Assembly (NCBI GenBank): GCA_977006965.1
Contig: OZ345360.1
Span: 992,001-1,056,000, forward strand
DNA: 64,000 bases
DNA from: Phymatolithon calcareum
Taxonomy: Eukaryota; Rhodophyta; Florideophyceae; Hapalidiales
Direction of reading: 5' to 3'
Below the pieces are notes generated by a model that had not been told where the DNA came from, made no database searches, and saw only the letters and a list, made by a program, of their open reading frames with translations. The translations under genes were made by a program, and so were the position numbers. Of the stretch, positions 41,339-51,533 are shown in pieces (the first letter of the stretch is position 1; the number at the start of each line of letters is the position of its first letter).

Positions 41339-44300
41339 CTAATCGTCTACCTCTTCAGCAATCTCCAGCCACTGAAAGAAAGCACTAGTCTGAAGCAGAA
41401 GCTCAGGCTTCCCCTCCACATCCATAGTTGCTTTGTCGTCCTCCTTCCAAGCAATGAACATCTCTTCAGTAACAACGTCCGCGTCATACAATGCTTCAAA
41501 TGCGACATACCCATACTTCTTCCCTGCGTATTTACTTGCCAGCGAGGCAAATTCCCCTTCGTTCTTCTGCAACAAAACTTGGACTTCCAGAATTACGGTC
41601 ATTTGGATATTATCGGCAGGCGAGTTTTCACCATGGCAGAGCTTAAGGAGCTCACCTGCGCTTGCTGAAAACTTATCGGATATATTTTCCGTCGACTCAG
41701 AGAAGAGAGCGCTTAGGGCAAGACGGACAACCAAAGTCGCAAAGTCTTCACCCATCAAGTCTTCCCTCGCCATTTTCGACGCAACTTCATTATACATTTC
41801 TTTCCCCGTTTTGTTTTGGGAGATCATTGCACTGAGTTTCTTCTCCACAGGCAACAATGGAAGAATGTAGGCCATCTTATTGTCACCCAATACATCTTCA
41901 AGGGCTTCCATTCCGCGCATGGGGTTATAATCCATGATCTTTCCAACAAGATCGACATTCAAACTCTTGTACAGACTCTTCACCTTCAATTTTCGAGATC
42001 CCTCGTCCTTATCGGACTCCGATAATGCAATTTCATATTGACGAAGTGTGACAATTACCAGCTTGACATAGCGTTTCCCATTTTCAATCTTCTCCAACGC
42101 AGATTTCAAAAACAAGAGTCCACAGGATTCTCCAGAACCAAGCTTACCGGATGCGGCTAAAGAGCCAAGGTACAGAGAGACGGATTCTCCCGCACGCGGG
42201 TTGTCCATTTCAATCTCGTCCAAATCAGCTATCACCGCCATGAAGGCATCGCTGATGTTCTCAGCAGAAAAAACACCTTGAACCAGAAGCCCGCAGAACA
42301 GCGGAGCACTGAGAGCACGCTGATCCATTTTCCCATCAATAGACATACGAATGGCCATTTCCAGAAATCTGGTGTAATTTGGTGCCTTCACCTCTTCAAC
42401 GACGCATGCCTGTGCTTCATTGAGATCCCTGATAGACCAATATTCAGATACAATGCTCTTGGCCTTCCTCTTCACAGTTTCATCAGACATCGTAGGAACT
42501 GCCGGTTTAGATGGCTGACGTGCCGCTTGAGCACCTGCACTTCCCAATGCACCAGCATTAAATCTATTACCTCTGCGAACATCACCGCTTGTCGAGATTG
42601 GAGTCTCCTTGCTGTCCGTGTCCAGGGCAGCGAAAGCATTCCTACTCCTGGGGCGCAACGACGGTGTACCAGCTCCGGTTCCCACACGAGAGGACAAACC
42701 ACCACCACCACCACCACCACCGCCACTCATGGACTTCCAACCATTGGCACCAACGCCGCCTCTGCCACCACTACCTCCTGGACCCAGACGAACATTCTGC
42801 ATATTGGCTCCACGATTGGCAAAGCGTTCGCTGGAAGCAGCTCCGCGGCTAGCCAACTTCTCAAGCTGGGCTGAGGCCCTCGACATTCCTCCACTTGATC
42901 CTTGACGAGATGGCGCCATAGTCATTGGCATGACGGGAGCAGATCCGTAGCGGTTACGATCGCGGTGGCTACCACCACCACCCCTTCCGCGGCGATCACG
43001 GGCAGCGGCCTGCGCTTCCGCTTTCGCGCGCTCCTCTTTCTCGATATCCTTGTGTATTTCCGAAATCTTCTTCGCCCCAGCTTCTTCCCTTCTGGCTTTC
43101 CAGTTGTTAGCGCGTTGCTCCAGGAGATCTTGAATCATGAAGCGGACACGAGCGGGAAGCGTATGATCTGATGACAATTTGACCAGGGGTGCAAAGTAAC
43201 CATCCACAAATGCCTTTGCTTTCGGATTTGCAGATAGTTTCGCTCCCGTGTTAGCCAGCAGCTTGCACAAGGCCTCCAGGACATCTTCTTCCTTCTTGCT
43301 AATACCCAAACGCAAGAGAGGTTGTACACAATTCTTATGGATAATTCCTTCCAAGATCAAGTCCTTGATGTACAGCTCTCCAATGAAGCGCACATTGGCT
43401 AGCATTCGTCTCTTTGCTTTCGTCGCAGCAAGATTTGCTTCTTCTTTACGCAGTTTCTCCGCTTTCTCCTTCTCCTCTGGAGTGAGCTCTTTCGTTTCCT
43501 CTCCGTCGTCTTTGAGAGTTGCCTCTTCAGCCTTCGCCTGCAAAGCCTCAGAGCCCGAGACTGAAAACCTGGTGAACTCGTCTTGGCAGTTCTTGAGCAG
43601 AATCTTCCGAAAAGTGAGCAGCTTGCCCTTCGCATCAAGGAGATTTGCCTTTTGCAGCATCTCTCGCGTAGACGAGTCCAGTCGTTTGCATAATTCAGCG
43701 TACATGGATGCAAATTTTGGCTCGAACAAGGTCTTCTCAAAAACCTCATCGACAACTCCGCGCAAAATCTCAACGCTGGACAAGTCAATAGCAATAATTT
43801 GGGCAAAGATCTTATCGAATTTCTCGAGAGTTAGTTTGTTCAACAATGATCGAACCTGCTTCACCTTTGCAGTTACTTCGTCATCGGCCTCCTTGTTACG
43901 TTTCCAACCATTTTCTCCCTTCTTCAGCTTCTCGACAGCATGCACATGCATAACTGGATCGAGAGGACCGACCCCAAAACGATTCGGACCATCAAATCGG
44001 TTGGACCCTTGAGTTCTGGAGCCTCTAGGGTCATCGCGACCACCTCGGGATCCACCGCCTCCTGCAATTGGTGGTGGTGCTTGGCGCCGTGCTAGGCCCA
44101 TGTCAAAGGCATCATAACCGCCGCCTCCAGATCCAAACGGCCCAGAGTTTCGTGAGGACATTGAGAAGTTGCCCGTTGGTGCTGGAGCTGCCCGACGTCG
44201 AGGGTCATCCGACAACACTCCACCAGAGCGACTTCCGCGATCTCCTCTGGAACTAGAACTACCAGGAGTACTCTTCGAAATTTTGGCCTTCACCAACAGC

Positions 44301-45700
44301 GCGTCATATTTTGTGCTTGCCGCATGATCGGCAAACTCCCGCATCTGAAATATCCATTCCACAGAGTACGCACGACGATCTCCATCGTCAAAGTGAGGAG
44401 ATGGGGGTCGTTGGCGTTTAGCTGGCCCGGAAGGAGTTGCATCTTCAAAGCTCTTTTCCGCAGTTGCAACAGAGCTGCTTGCGCTAGAGAGCCTGGATGC
44501 CTCAGGTCCATTTGAAGCAGTGTCGACAGGGCCAACTTCGGGTGGCCCTTGGGTAACTGTTTCAAGGACCGGCACTTCAGCGGGTGTTACATCCTTCACA
44601 GCCTGATCTGGTTTAGAAGTGTTCTCAGATTTCGGGATTGGTTCAGCCGTATTTTCAGTTGCTATCGCGGTGGGTACAGAGGACTCGATGTTAGTAACGG
44701 CTCCCTCTCCGGTTTCGATTTCCGGCTTTTCAGCTTCCGGAGCACTGCTGAAATTGGAAGCTGACTTGCTGACTTCTGCTGCTGACTTGGAAGAAGTCAC
44801 TGGGATTATAGGGGTTACAGGCGACGTATTTTCGGGTTGCTTAGAGGTCTGGACAGGGGTGGGGGTAGTCTTTGCAACTGCATCTGTGGGAAGAGCGGTT
44901 TCTTTCGAATCCGAAGCGCCAACGCCAGATTTCTCCTTCACAGGTTCTTGCGGTTTCCCAGATGTGACATTTAACTTTGTCGTTGCAACTGGTGTCACAG
45001 GTGACTTGTGAACAGACTGAGCCTGAGGCGCACGACCTTGATCAGGAACCTCAGAAACAGCCCTGTTCTGCACTGTATTTCCCTGAGCTGAGACGAGCGA
45101 ATTTTGCGCGGGTTTCGGATCAGCCTTGGTGATCTGAATCTCTTGCTGGGTTTTCGGGTCAATTATAGCAATCGCTTTTCTTGCGCGAGGCATTACTTTC
45201 GGTGGGGCAGAACGGTGAGGAACTTGCTGTGAATAATCACCGCGACCTTGCATTGCATTGGAGCCCTGGGGAGGCTGCGCGGTCGGAGCACCCGGATTTC
45301 CATACAATTGGTACGGATAAGGACCCTGGAACACCTGGTTCTGCGGAATTCGATACTGAGCAGAAGCGTGCTGCGGGTTTCCGCCATAGTTCATATTCGG
45401 GGGAAACCCAGACTGGTAACCAGTTGGGTTTGTGTAGAAGCCGCGTGGCGCAGGCATTGGAGCCGCACGCCCCGGTTGCTGCATGTTATGTCCATATTGA
45501 GGAACAGGTATGCCAGGCTGGGCGTAGGGAAGCGCGGAATGATGGGGGTAGCCTCGGGGCTGCTGGCCTGGGGGCGGAACGCCTGCGGCGCGACGAGTCG
45601 GGTCGCGCACACCAGGAACGGGTTGAACTCCTTGGACACCTTGAATTCCGGAAACGGGCACGGGGACGGTGGGGGGGTTGAGCGGGGGGTCTGAGGGCAT
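41339..45700 (-). CDS. eukaryotic translation initiation factor 4G (eIF4G)
   Basis: 1453 residues from ATG 45700, which has a good context (GAGCC before it); the frame is open 9 codons further but without an ATG. eIF4G scaffolds eIF4E, eIF4A and eIF3 on mRNA. The first roughly 430 residues are Pro/Gln/Ser-rich and disordered. RRAYSVEWIFQMREF at about 441 fits the eIF4E-binding YxxxxL-phi motif (Ile for Leu). MIF4G runs from about 610 (VKQVRSLLNKLTLEKFDKIF) to 865. A Gly/Arg-rich linker with a poly-Gly tract follows. MA3 lies at about 1075-1185 (RKAKSIVSEYWSIRDLNEA). A W2-like C-terminal domain, at about 1280-1453, ends with SFFQWLEIAEEV-type sequence. There are no introns. The three-domain architecture is like animal eIF4G rather than the shorter plant eIFiso4G. 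Confidence 0.95.
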   Translation of the reverse strand: MPSDPPLNPPTVPVPVSGIQGVQGVQPVPGVRDPTRRAAGVPPPGQQPRGYPHHSALPYAQPGIPVPQYGHNMQQPGRAAPMPAPRGFYTNPTGYQSGFPPNMNYGGNPQHASAQYRIPQNQVFQGPYPYQLYGNPGAPTAQPPQGSNAMQGRGDYSQQVPHRSAPPKVMPRARKAIAIIDPKTQQEIQITKADPKPAQNSLVSAQGNTVQNRAVSEVPDQGRAPQAQSVHKSPVTPVATTKLNVTSGKPQEPVKEKSGVGASDSKETALPTDAVAKTTPTPVQTSKQPENTSPVTPIIPVTSSKSAAEVSKSASNFSSAPEAEKPEIETGEGAVTNIESSVPTAIATENTAEPIPKSENTSKPDQAVKDVTPAEVPVLETVTQGPPEVGPVDTASNGPEASRLSSASSSVATAEKSFEDATPSGPAKRQRPPSPHFDDGDRRAYSVEWIFQMREFADHAASTKYDALLVKAKISKSTPGSSSSRGDRGSRSGGVLSDDPRRRAAPAPTGNFSMSSRNSGPFGSGGGGYDAFDMGLARRQAPPPIAGGGGSRGGRDDPRGSRTQGSNRFDGPNRFGVGPLDPVMHVHAVEKLKKGENGWKRNKEADDEVTAKVKQVRSLLNKLTLEKFDKIFAQIIAIDLSSVEILRGVVDEVFEKTLFEPKFASMYAELCKRLDSSTREMLQKANLLDAKGKLLTFRKILLKNCQDEFTRFSVSGSEALQAKAEEATLKDDGEETKELTPEEKEKAEKLRKEEANLAATKAKRRMLANVRFIGELYIKDLILEGIIHKNCVQPLLRLGISKKEEDVLEALCKLLANTGAKLSANPKAKAFVDGYFAPLVKLSSDHTLPARVRFMIQDLLEQRANNWKARREEAGAKKISEIHKDIEKEERAKAEAQAAARDRRGRGGGGSHRDRNRYGSAPVMPMTMAPSRQGSSGGMSRASAQLEKLASRGAASSERFANRGANMQNVRLGPGGSGGRGGVGANGWKSMSGGGGGGGGGLSSRVGTGAGTPSLRPRSRNAFAALDTDSKETPISTSGDVRRGNRFNAGALGSAGAQAARQPSKPAVPTMSDETVKRKAKSIVSEYWSIRDLNEAQACVVEEVKAPNYTRFLEMAIRMSIDGKMDQRALSAPLFCGLLVQGVFSAENISDAFMAVIADLDEIEMDNPRAGESVSLYLGSLAASGKLGSGESCGLLFLKSALEKIENGKRYVKLVIVTLRQYEIALSESDKDEGSRKLKVKSLYKSLNVDLVGKIMDYNPMRGMEALEDVLGDNKMAYILPLLPVEKKLSAMISQNKTGKEMYNEVASKMAREDLMGEDFATLVVRLALSALFSESTENISDKFSASAGELLKLCHGENSPADNIQMTVILEVQVLLQKNEGEFASLASKYAGKKYGYVAFEALYDADVVTEEMFIAWKEDDKATMDVEGKPELLLQTSAFFQWLEIAEEVDD

Positions 45701-46170
45701 GGCTCGATAGTGTCGTTGTCTCTTCAAATCGCCAAACGGTTGCTCGTGTCAAGGACGAGCTCCGTTGACCAAAATCGTTCCCGCGGAATTGCCGCGAGCA
45801 CTTTTTACAAGGGTGTGAGCCGGCCGGCGGTCCTGCAGTGTAAGCGCTGTAACTCTTACACATGCCGAAAAAGGTTTTCAGTCGTTGGTTTCTCCTCTCA
45901 TACTAAAATAAGATATTATTTTCAAATTATTCATTTTTGAACGACTCCCAACTGCGATGCGCTGGACTGTACTCATGGAGAGCACAACTGAAAAGATATA
46001 ATTTTTAAGATATTTACATACCCTAGCTCAAGACCACGAGTTCGGGACGGGACGTTCTATCTCGGACTGAAAGCTCGAAGCCCAAATTACTGTAAATACG
46101 CTTACGCGAGATCGCAGCAATTTCGTTTGCCGTCTCTTTTTGTGCTTTGGCACATACAGTAATTGTTGTG
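45701..46170. promoter_or_regulatory. divergent promoter region of eIF4G and HAD hydrolase genes
   Basis: About 470 bases between two outward-reading starts. There is a TACTGTA copy at about 46090 and no confident TATA box. No gene seen. Confidence 0.4.
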
Positions 46171-47253
46171 ATGAGCGCCTTCGCCTTTTCCTTTCTAGTG
46201 CAGCGTTCCGAACACGCGATTCATATTCCGGCAAGGAGCAAAATTCCAAGGTCTCGAAGGAAACAGGTCATGTCATTAGTCAATAATCTAAGAGACATCG
46301 TATGCGATAAAGGTTACGACGGGCTTCTGCTCGATCAATACGGAGTGCTACACAACGGAGAGAAAGCGTTTCCTCTTGCGCGTGCTGCGGTCGAGTCTGC
46401 AAAGAACTCTGGCGCCAAGATTGTCATCCTCTCAAACTCATCTCGTCGATCCACTGAAGCTTTCCAAAAACTTGAACGGCTGGGCATTGATCCAAACTAC
46501 TTCGTTGATGTGGTAACATCTGGGGAATTGACCCACAACTTTTTATGTAGGGTGACTCGCCTGAATGAGGGCAAAAGAGTTCTTCACTTGAACTGGGGCA
46601 AAGAGCGCGGATCGATTAGTCTCCGAGATTACGATTTGCAAATCGCTGAGAATTCTTTTGATTTCGAAAACTACCGGTTCCCGGTGCCTAGCGAATTAAG
46701 TCTCGTAATTTGTCACGGGATTGACGCCGTTTCAAATCCTGATGGCTCAATATCAGAGGTACCATTCTCGATTCTTGAACGCTTTGTAAAAAGGCTTGCG
46801 AAAGAAAACCCAAATGTACCTTTTGTCTGTGCGAATCCTGATTTTGTAACTGTATCGGGATCTGTACTTCGCACGATGCCAGGAACATTGGCAAAAATAT
46901 TTCAGACTGCCGGAGGAACAGATGTGCGTCTGCTCGGAAAACCATATGAGGTAGCTTACGAAAGAGCTGTAGATATATTGAAAGGAGCAGGGTCCCAGAA
47001 ATTTCTTGCGGTTGGCGATTCTCTGGCTCACGATATCCTCGGAGCTCATTCCTCGTCATACAACATCGACTCGTTGTATATTGCTGGTGGTATAGACGCA
47101 CAGCACTTTCGTTTGCGCCCGGGAGACGCATTTGTGGACGAGAAACCCGATTGGAGTTTCTCCTCGGAGCGCCTATCCACCCTGATACAAGAAAGCGTTC
47201 CGGACATGAAAACTCAGCTTCCAACATACGTGATGCCTTTCATGCGTTGGTGA
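46171..47253 (+). CDS. HAD-superfamily hydrolase, class IIA
   Basis: 360 residues from ATG 46171; the reading frame is open upstream but without an ATG. Motif I is GLLLDQYGVLHNG (55-63), with the nucleophile Asp and the GVLHNG signature of class IIA HAD phosphatases (NagD and p-nitrophenylphosphatase group). Motif II is VILSNSS, a conserved Lys lies in the LGKPYEVAYERA region, and motif IV is LAVGDSLAHDILGA. The N-terminal 30 residues are basic and hydroxylated and may target an organelle. The substrate is unknown. It resembles the subfamily annotated as TIGR01459 in plants and bacteria. Confidence 0.85.
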   Translation: MSAFAFSFLVQRSEHAIHIPARSKIPRSRRKQVMSLVNNLRDIVCDKGYDGLLLDQYGVLHNGEKAFPLARAAVESAKNSGAKIVILSNSSRRSTEAFQKLERLGIDPNYFVDVVTSGELTHNFLCRVTRLNEGKRVLHLNWGKERGSISLRDYDLQIAENSFDFENYRFPVPSELSLVICHGIDAVSNPDGSISEVPFSILERFVKRLAKENPNVPFVCANPDFVTVSGSVLRTMPGTLAKIFQTAGGTDVRLLGKPYEVAYERAVDILKGAGSQKFLAVGDSLAHDILGAHSSSYNIDSLYIAGGIDAQHFRLRPGDAFVDEKPDWSFSSERLSTLIQESVPDMKTQLPTYVMPFMRW

Positions 47254-47436
47254 CGGATTAGCCAATTTTCAGAGCGAAGTAAAAATTTTGCGGCAAGGAC
47301 GACAGGGAGCAAGCGAAAGGCACATATATGTCTGTCAAATACTTTTCACAATGGCGTTTCCTTTTTAACTGAAGTCAGGAGCAGAATTACGGAGAACGAA
47401 ATAAGTAGAAAGGATTATCACTACGCTCACTTGGCT

Positions 47437-49210
47437 CTAGAAGTTCACGTTAAAACTCAGGCCAAGATTACCAGGCCCAACACCGGATGTAAATCCAGTC
47501 GGTCCCAGAAGAGACGTTGATTCATCGGGCACCATAGACACTTGCAGATTAGTACGACCTTGCTGATATCCCAAACTTACGTTCACATTCGAGTCCGGGG
47601 GTCTATACGCCGCTCCCAAATTCCATTGACCAACAGCTCCGCCCATAGTTGCACTTTGAACAGACTGAAGCTGCGCGTGCTGCATGCGTAAAAACTGAAT
47701 CGCCTTGGCGTGCTGCATGGACGCGTTGACCTGAGTGTCCAACAGTTTCCTCTGCTGTGTCCCTATTTCTGTCATCATATTCTGCAGATCTGTTCGTTCT
47801 GTCTCATAGCTCCACGAACTTCCCGGTCGAATCCCCTCTTTCGCAGCAGCCACAAACTGTGAGTCGGCACTGTATAGTGCGTAATCCGCCGGCACTTCAG
47901 AATTTAGAGACGCCTTGAACGATGCCAGAGCTTCGCGAGCACAAATCGCAGTATTCTTCATGTACACGCTCAATAATGCCGTATCCATTATGGATTCAAG
48001 TTCACGTCGCTTCCTTTCACACACTGGTTCGTCCACAAAATCGGCCGTATCTGCGTCGTAGTCTTCCAATGCCTTGTTGATGATGTCCCTGGCTTTAGTG
48101 CCGAGACCTAAAATCTTAGTCCCGGCTTCAACCTGCTCGAGAAGTTGGGCGATACTTGAAGAGGCTTGGGCAAGACGATCCGAGAAGACTTCGTCGCAAT
48201 TGAAGGCGGCAACAATTGGAAAATCATCGTTACCGTAGTAGCTGTCACCGTCACGGGCAGATTGTACTGTACCGCCCCCGGCAACAGACGTTACAGAGAG
48301 CGCAACCGAGTCCCACACAGAGCCTGCGTATGGAGCAAGTCCATCGGAAGGAATGTTCTTAGAGTGATTCGGTTTCACCAAAGTACCCGAGTATATTGAT
48401 TCACGAAGAGAAGTCACCTCTTTTGTGAATTCATCCGCACTGTGGCGGATGTGTGGGAAGAGCACAATAGAAAAGTCAACTACATCCTCCAAGTCCATTC
48501 CACCTGGGGGAAGGCCAGCTTGGAGTGCAACATCAGCCCAAATCTCAGCGGCCTAATAATATGAATCGACAAGTCGTGAAATGAAAAAGTTGGGCGTTAG
48601 ATGCAAATTGAAAGGTAAGAATTGGAATTAGAGACAAGGAAACGAAACGAGAAAAACTTACATCATTTGACACCATATCATGGAGAGTTTCTGGAACAAC
48701 ATCGTCCTCAACATCCCTTACCGCAAAGACAAGCGCGGTCCTCGCAGCGGAGCCATCCGCCATGGCTTGCCCAAGCGTAAGAAGGACGCTCTTCAAGAGC
48801 TCGTATCCCGTGGAGTCGACTCTGCAAGTGTCATGATACCACATGTTAAGAACGATGCAATCGGCCAAATTCGAAACGAAAGAGGCGCATCGGGCCTGAA
48901 AGATCTTTCCATCACGGCCCCTTTCGCGCGCATCGGCTCCCTCTACGTCAAAGACAACGACATCGGTGCGGTCACTGGCTCTCGCAGTAAGAATTCCGCG
49001 TGTGGTTCCCGACCCGACGCTGGTCCTAGAGGCGACCGGGAACTCGGTTCCGAAGAGCGCGTTTGCCAAAGTCGATTTGCCCGAGGCCTGTGGGCCCAAA
49101 ATGGCAACAATGGTCGCCAGGTCCGATTGCGCGGCAGTTTCGAACCATGCCTGATCCGGCGACGTGATCTCGCCGCTAGCGTCGACAACCTCGACCACGC
49201 CCGACATCAT
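47437..49210 (-). CDS. RHD3/Sey1-like dynamin-family GTPase without visible membrane anchor
   Basis: Exons 49210-48662 and 48552-47437 join in phase 0 (109-bp intron, GTAAGT donor, TCTAAC branch; 554 residues). The GTPase domain has the P-loop GPQASGKST (39-47), switch-type GSGTTRG, DVEGADARERG (88-98), CIVLNMWYHDTCR, and VFAVRD as the G4 motif. After the splice, AAEIWADVALQAGLPPG and the helical bundle (LGLGTKARDIINKALEDYD, DEPVCERKRRELE) follow the order of the RHD3/Sey1/atlastin-type GTPases that fuse ER tubules. However, the protein is about 250 residues shorter than Sey1/RHD3 and no hydrophobic hairpin is visible; it ends in an Asn/Gly-rich tail (NLGLSFNVNF). It may be a soluble paralogue. 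Confidence 0.8.
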
Positions 49211-50018
49211 GGTATGCGGCGCGCGAATGGTTGTGATTTCTCCGCCGATGGTGTGAGCGAGCGATTGACGTGGCGGTGGAAACGGCTCGCGACTGAGTTG
49301 CCGCACGGTGCGCCTCCGGCGACTGCTCAAGGTCAAGCAAGCAAGCAAGCGGTATCGTCCTCCGCGTTGGGTGCCGCAGCCGACAAAGCAGATCTGGCGA
49401 CCTCCCAAATTTTGGAAATATTTTTTAGAAAAGAAGCTGCCTAGACATATTTTTGAAAAAGGGGCATATCAATTTCAAGCGTGAATTCAAGTTAATTATT
49501 TGCTATGAAATTTGCCGTGTGAGAGCGGGCGAGCGCTCCCCACAGTGTTTTGGCCCCGCGCTGGTTCCAAAAGTTAGCGCGTGAAGCAGACACCCTGCTG
49601 TGTATTTGAAACCAGGGTTTTGAAATTTGTGCTGAGGAAAGCTGTCGTATGCGAGCTCTGCTTGCCTGCCCATGAAGATGAAAGCGGAGCGAGATCAAAA
49701 ATGGTTTAGCTCTGATTGATCACTGCAAAACCCTCCCTGCCTAACTGAACTGAAGAACAGTGGACCGTGCTTCCATCTACATACTGTACTGTATCATTCC
49801 TCTTCCCGACCTACCCCTGCATATCATCACCCGCTGTGTCGGCGTATTTGATTTCTACTCTACTCTGTAAACCGGCTAAATTTGGACATAATCTGCGCTA
49901 ACGAAAGACGCGACCATAATATCTACAGCACACTTCCTGCACTTCTAACTGCTGACGCAGTCTACAGTATACCACGCACGCTCCGTGCAGTGCAGTGCAG
50001 TGCAGTGGCAAGTAATTG
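49211..50018. other. intergenic region
   Basis: No gene recognised. It contains a GCAA tetranucleotide run near 49335, TACTGTACTGTA near 49787 and a (GTGCA)n run at about 49984-50006. Confidence 0.45.
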
Positions 50019-51275
50019 TCACTCCCAGGAATATCTAAAAAACTTGGAAAACGTCTTCGCAAGCACCAGCAGCTCTGGCAGTACGGCGATACTAAATGCC
50101 CGCTTGTCCCCATGATTCAGCAGGTCCGTTATTTTCATCGCGGCGTGAATTCTTGGGTTCCCTTTTCTTATGGCTTCATACAGCAACCTTGTCTCATGCG
50201 GAGGCACAATGCCATCACTCGCCGAATGCACCAAAGTCACACTTCGGCAGGCCATCTTCGGAACACACAAAATCGGTGACACTTCCTCCCAAAGTGCTCT
50301 ATTCCGCTTGTATATCATTTCCAATGCCTTCTTCGTCTCCGAAAAGTCTCCCATCACTTTTTCATACACCTGTCCAGCACGTGGATACCGCTCAATCAGA
50401 CTGGGCAGTGTCGCATCCTTCGTCTCCTTCACCAAATGATGGTCATCTGCGAGAGATGCACGAAAAACTGCCTGCAGCTCTGCATCGTCTTTTGCCCACA
50501 CACTCAACAATGCCGCCTCAACTGCGTAGTACGCCCCAGTTGCACCACGCGTTGCGATAATATGCGCGAGAACGTGACGCGCGCTTGCATGCGCGCCGAT
50601 GCACAATGCATGTGCGATAACGTTTGTGCGAGTTGATGCGACAAGTGCAAAACCAGCTGTGATGCACGCAGAGATTACCGAAACATGCCCGCGTGGGCAC
50701 AGTACCGCATCTTTTGCCACAACCTCAGCGACTGCTGCAATCTCTGTTATTCTTTCACTTGCAATTTCACACGCCATCAGTCCGTCAAGCTGCGGCACCA
50801 CAATCGTTGCACCAGTTCCGCACAGCGCCTTTGAAAGATGAATTACTCTTTGGTCATTGTAGCCCGAAGCAGACAGTCCGTGTATCACCAGGTAGGTTGG
50901 TGGGGTGAGATGCCTTTGGCGCAATGGGCGGAACACCTTCGCCGATATAGGGGGAGTTGTTGGCAGCGTTATGTGAGTCTCCGACACCCCTGTATACATG
51001 TCCAGTGCCATGCGCAGCAAAAATTTAAGAGCAAGGTAATGCGAATGCAGAAAAGGAGGAAGTCTGAGGATTAGACCTTCAAGAATGTAGAGCAGCTTGA
51101 GCACGTATTGGAAGAACATTTTCAGCCGGCGTTTGAGGCAGCCCACTGACGACCTTTCTCCGGGATTTCTAGTGAGTGTAGATCCCAAAGATCCACAACA
51201 GTCGGGTTCTGGGGAGAATACGAATTTGGGCAAAGTGCTGGCATAATGGATCCATGGCAGAAGGAAGCAGGCCAT
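50019..51275 (-). CDS. alpha/beta-hydrolase-like protein
   Basis: 418 residues. The first roughly 100 residues contain hydrophobic stretches (MACFLLPWIHYAS; FFQYVLKLLYILEGLIL) that could anchor the protein. The hydrolase core starts with PTYLVIHGLSASGYND (an oxyanion HG near 128). The position of the nucleophile elbow reads VISACITAGFAL, which departs from G-x-S-x-G; the acid is in SASDGIVPPHET and the His in LLNHGD. The substrate is unknown. Because the elbow is degenerate the enzyme may be non-canonical or inactive. It is divergent from the plastid S1 gene, about 260 bases away. Confidence 0.7.
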   Translation of the reverse strand: MACFLLPWIHYASTLPKFVFSPEPDCCGSLGSTLTRNPGERSSVGCLKRRLKMFFQYVLKLLYILEGLILRLPPFLHSHYLALKFLLRMALDMYTGVSETHITLPTTPPISAKVFRPLRQRHLTPPTYLVIHGLSASGYNDQRVIHLSKALCGTGATIVVPQLDGLMACEIASERITEIAAVAEVVAKDAVLCPRGHVSVISACITAGFALVASTRTNVIAHALCIGAHASARHVLAHIIATRGATGAYYAVEAALLSVWAKDDAELQAVFRASLADDHHLVKETKDATLPSLIERYPRAGQVYEKVMGDFSETKKALEMIYKRNRALWEEVSPILCVPKMACRSVTLVHSASDGIVPPHETRLLYEAIRKGNPRIHAAMKITDLLNHGDKRAFSIAVLPELLVLAKTFSKFFRYSWE

Positions 51276-51533
51276 TGAATCCGATTACTTGCAGTAATAG
51301 AATTTTTGAGTAATTACATCAAAACGATTGTAATTGACATTAGAATTAAATCTCGGATCGGGAGCTCAGCTCAAAAGTCCGCGGTTGAGATTTTCAGAAA
51401 CCTGTCCCAAAAAAATAGGGTTGGGTTGGTTGGCTGCGGCGAGATTACCCATCATTTCGCCCTCGTATACCTCCACTGTCATCGCCGTACCCCACCCCAC
51501 GCTCGAGTTCTGAGGCTCCCTAGTCGCCTTTGA

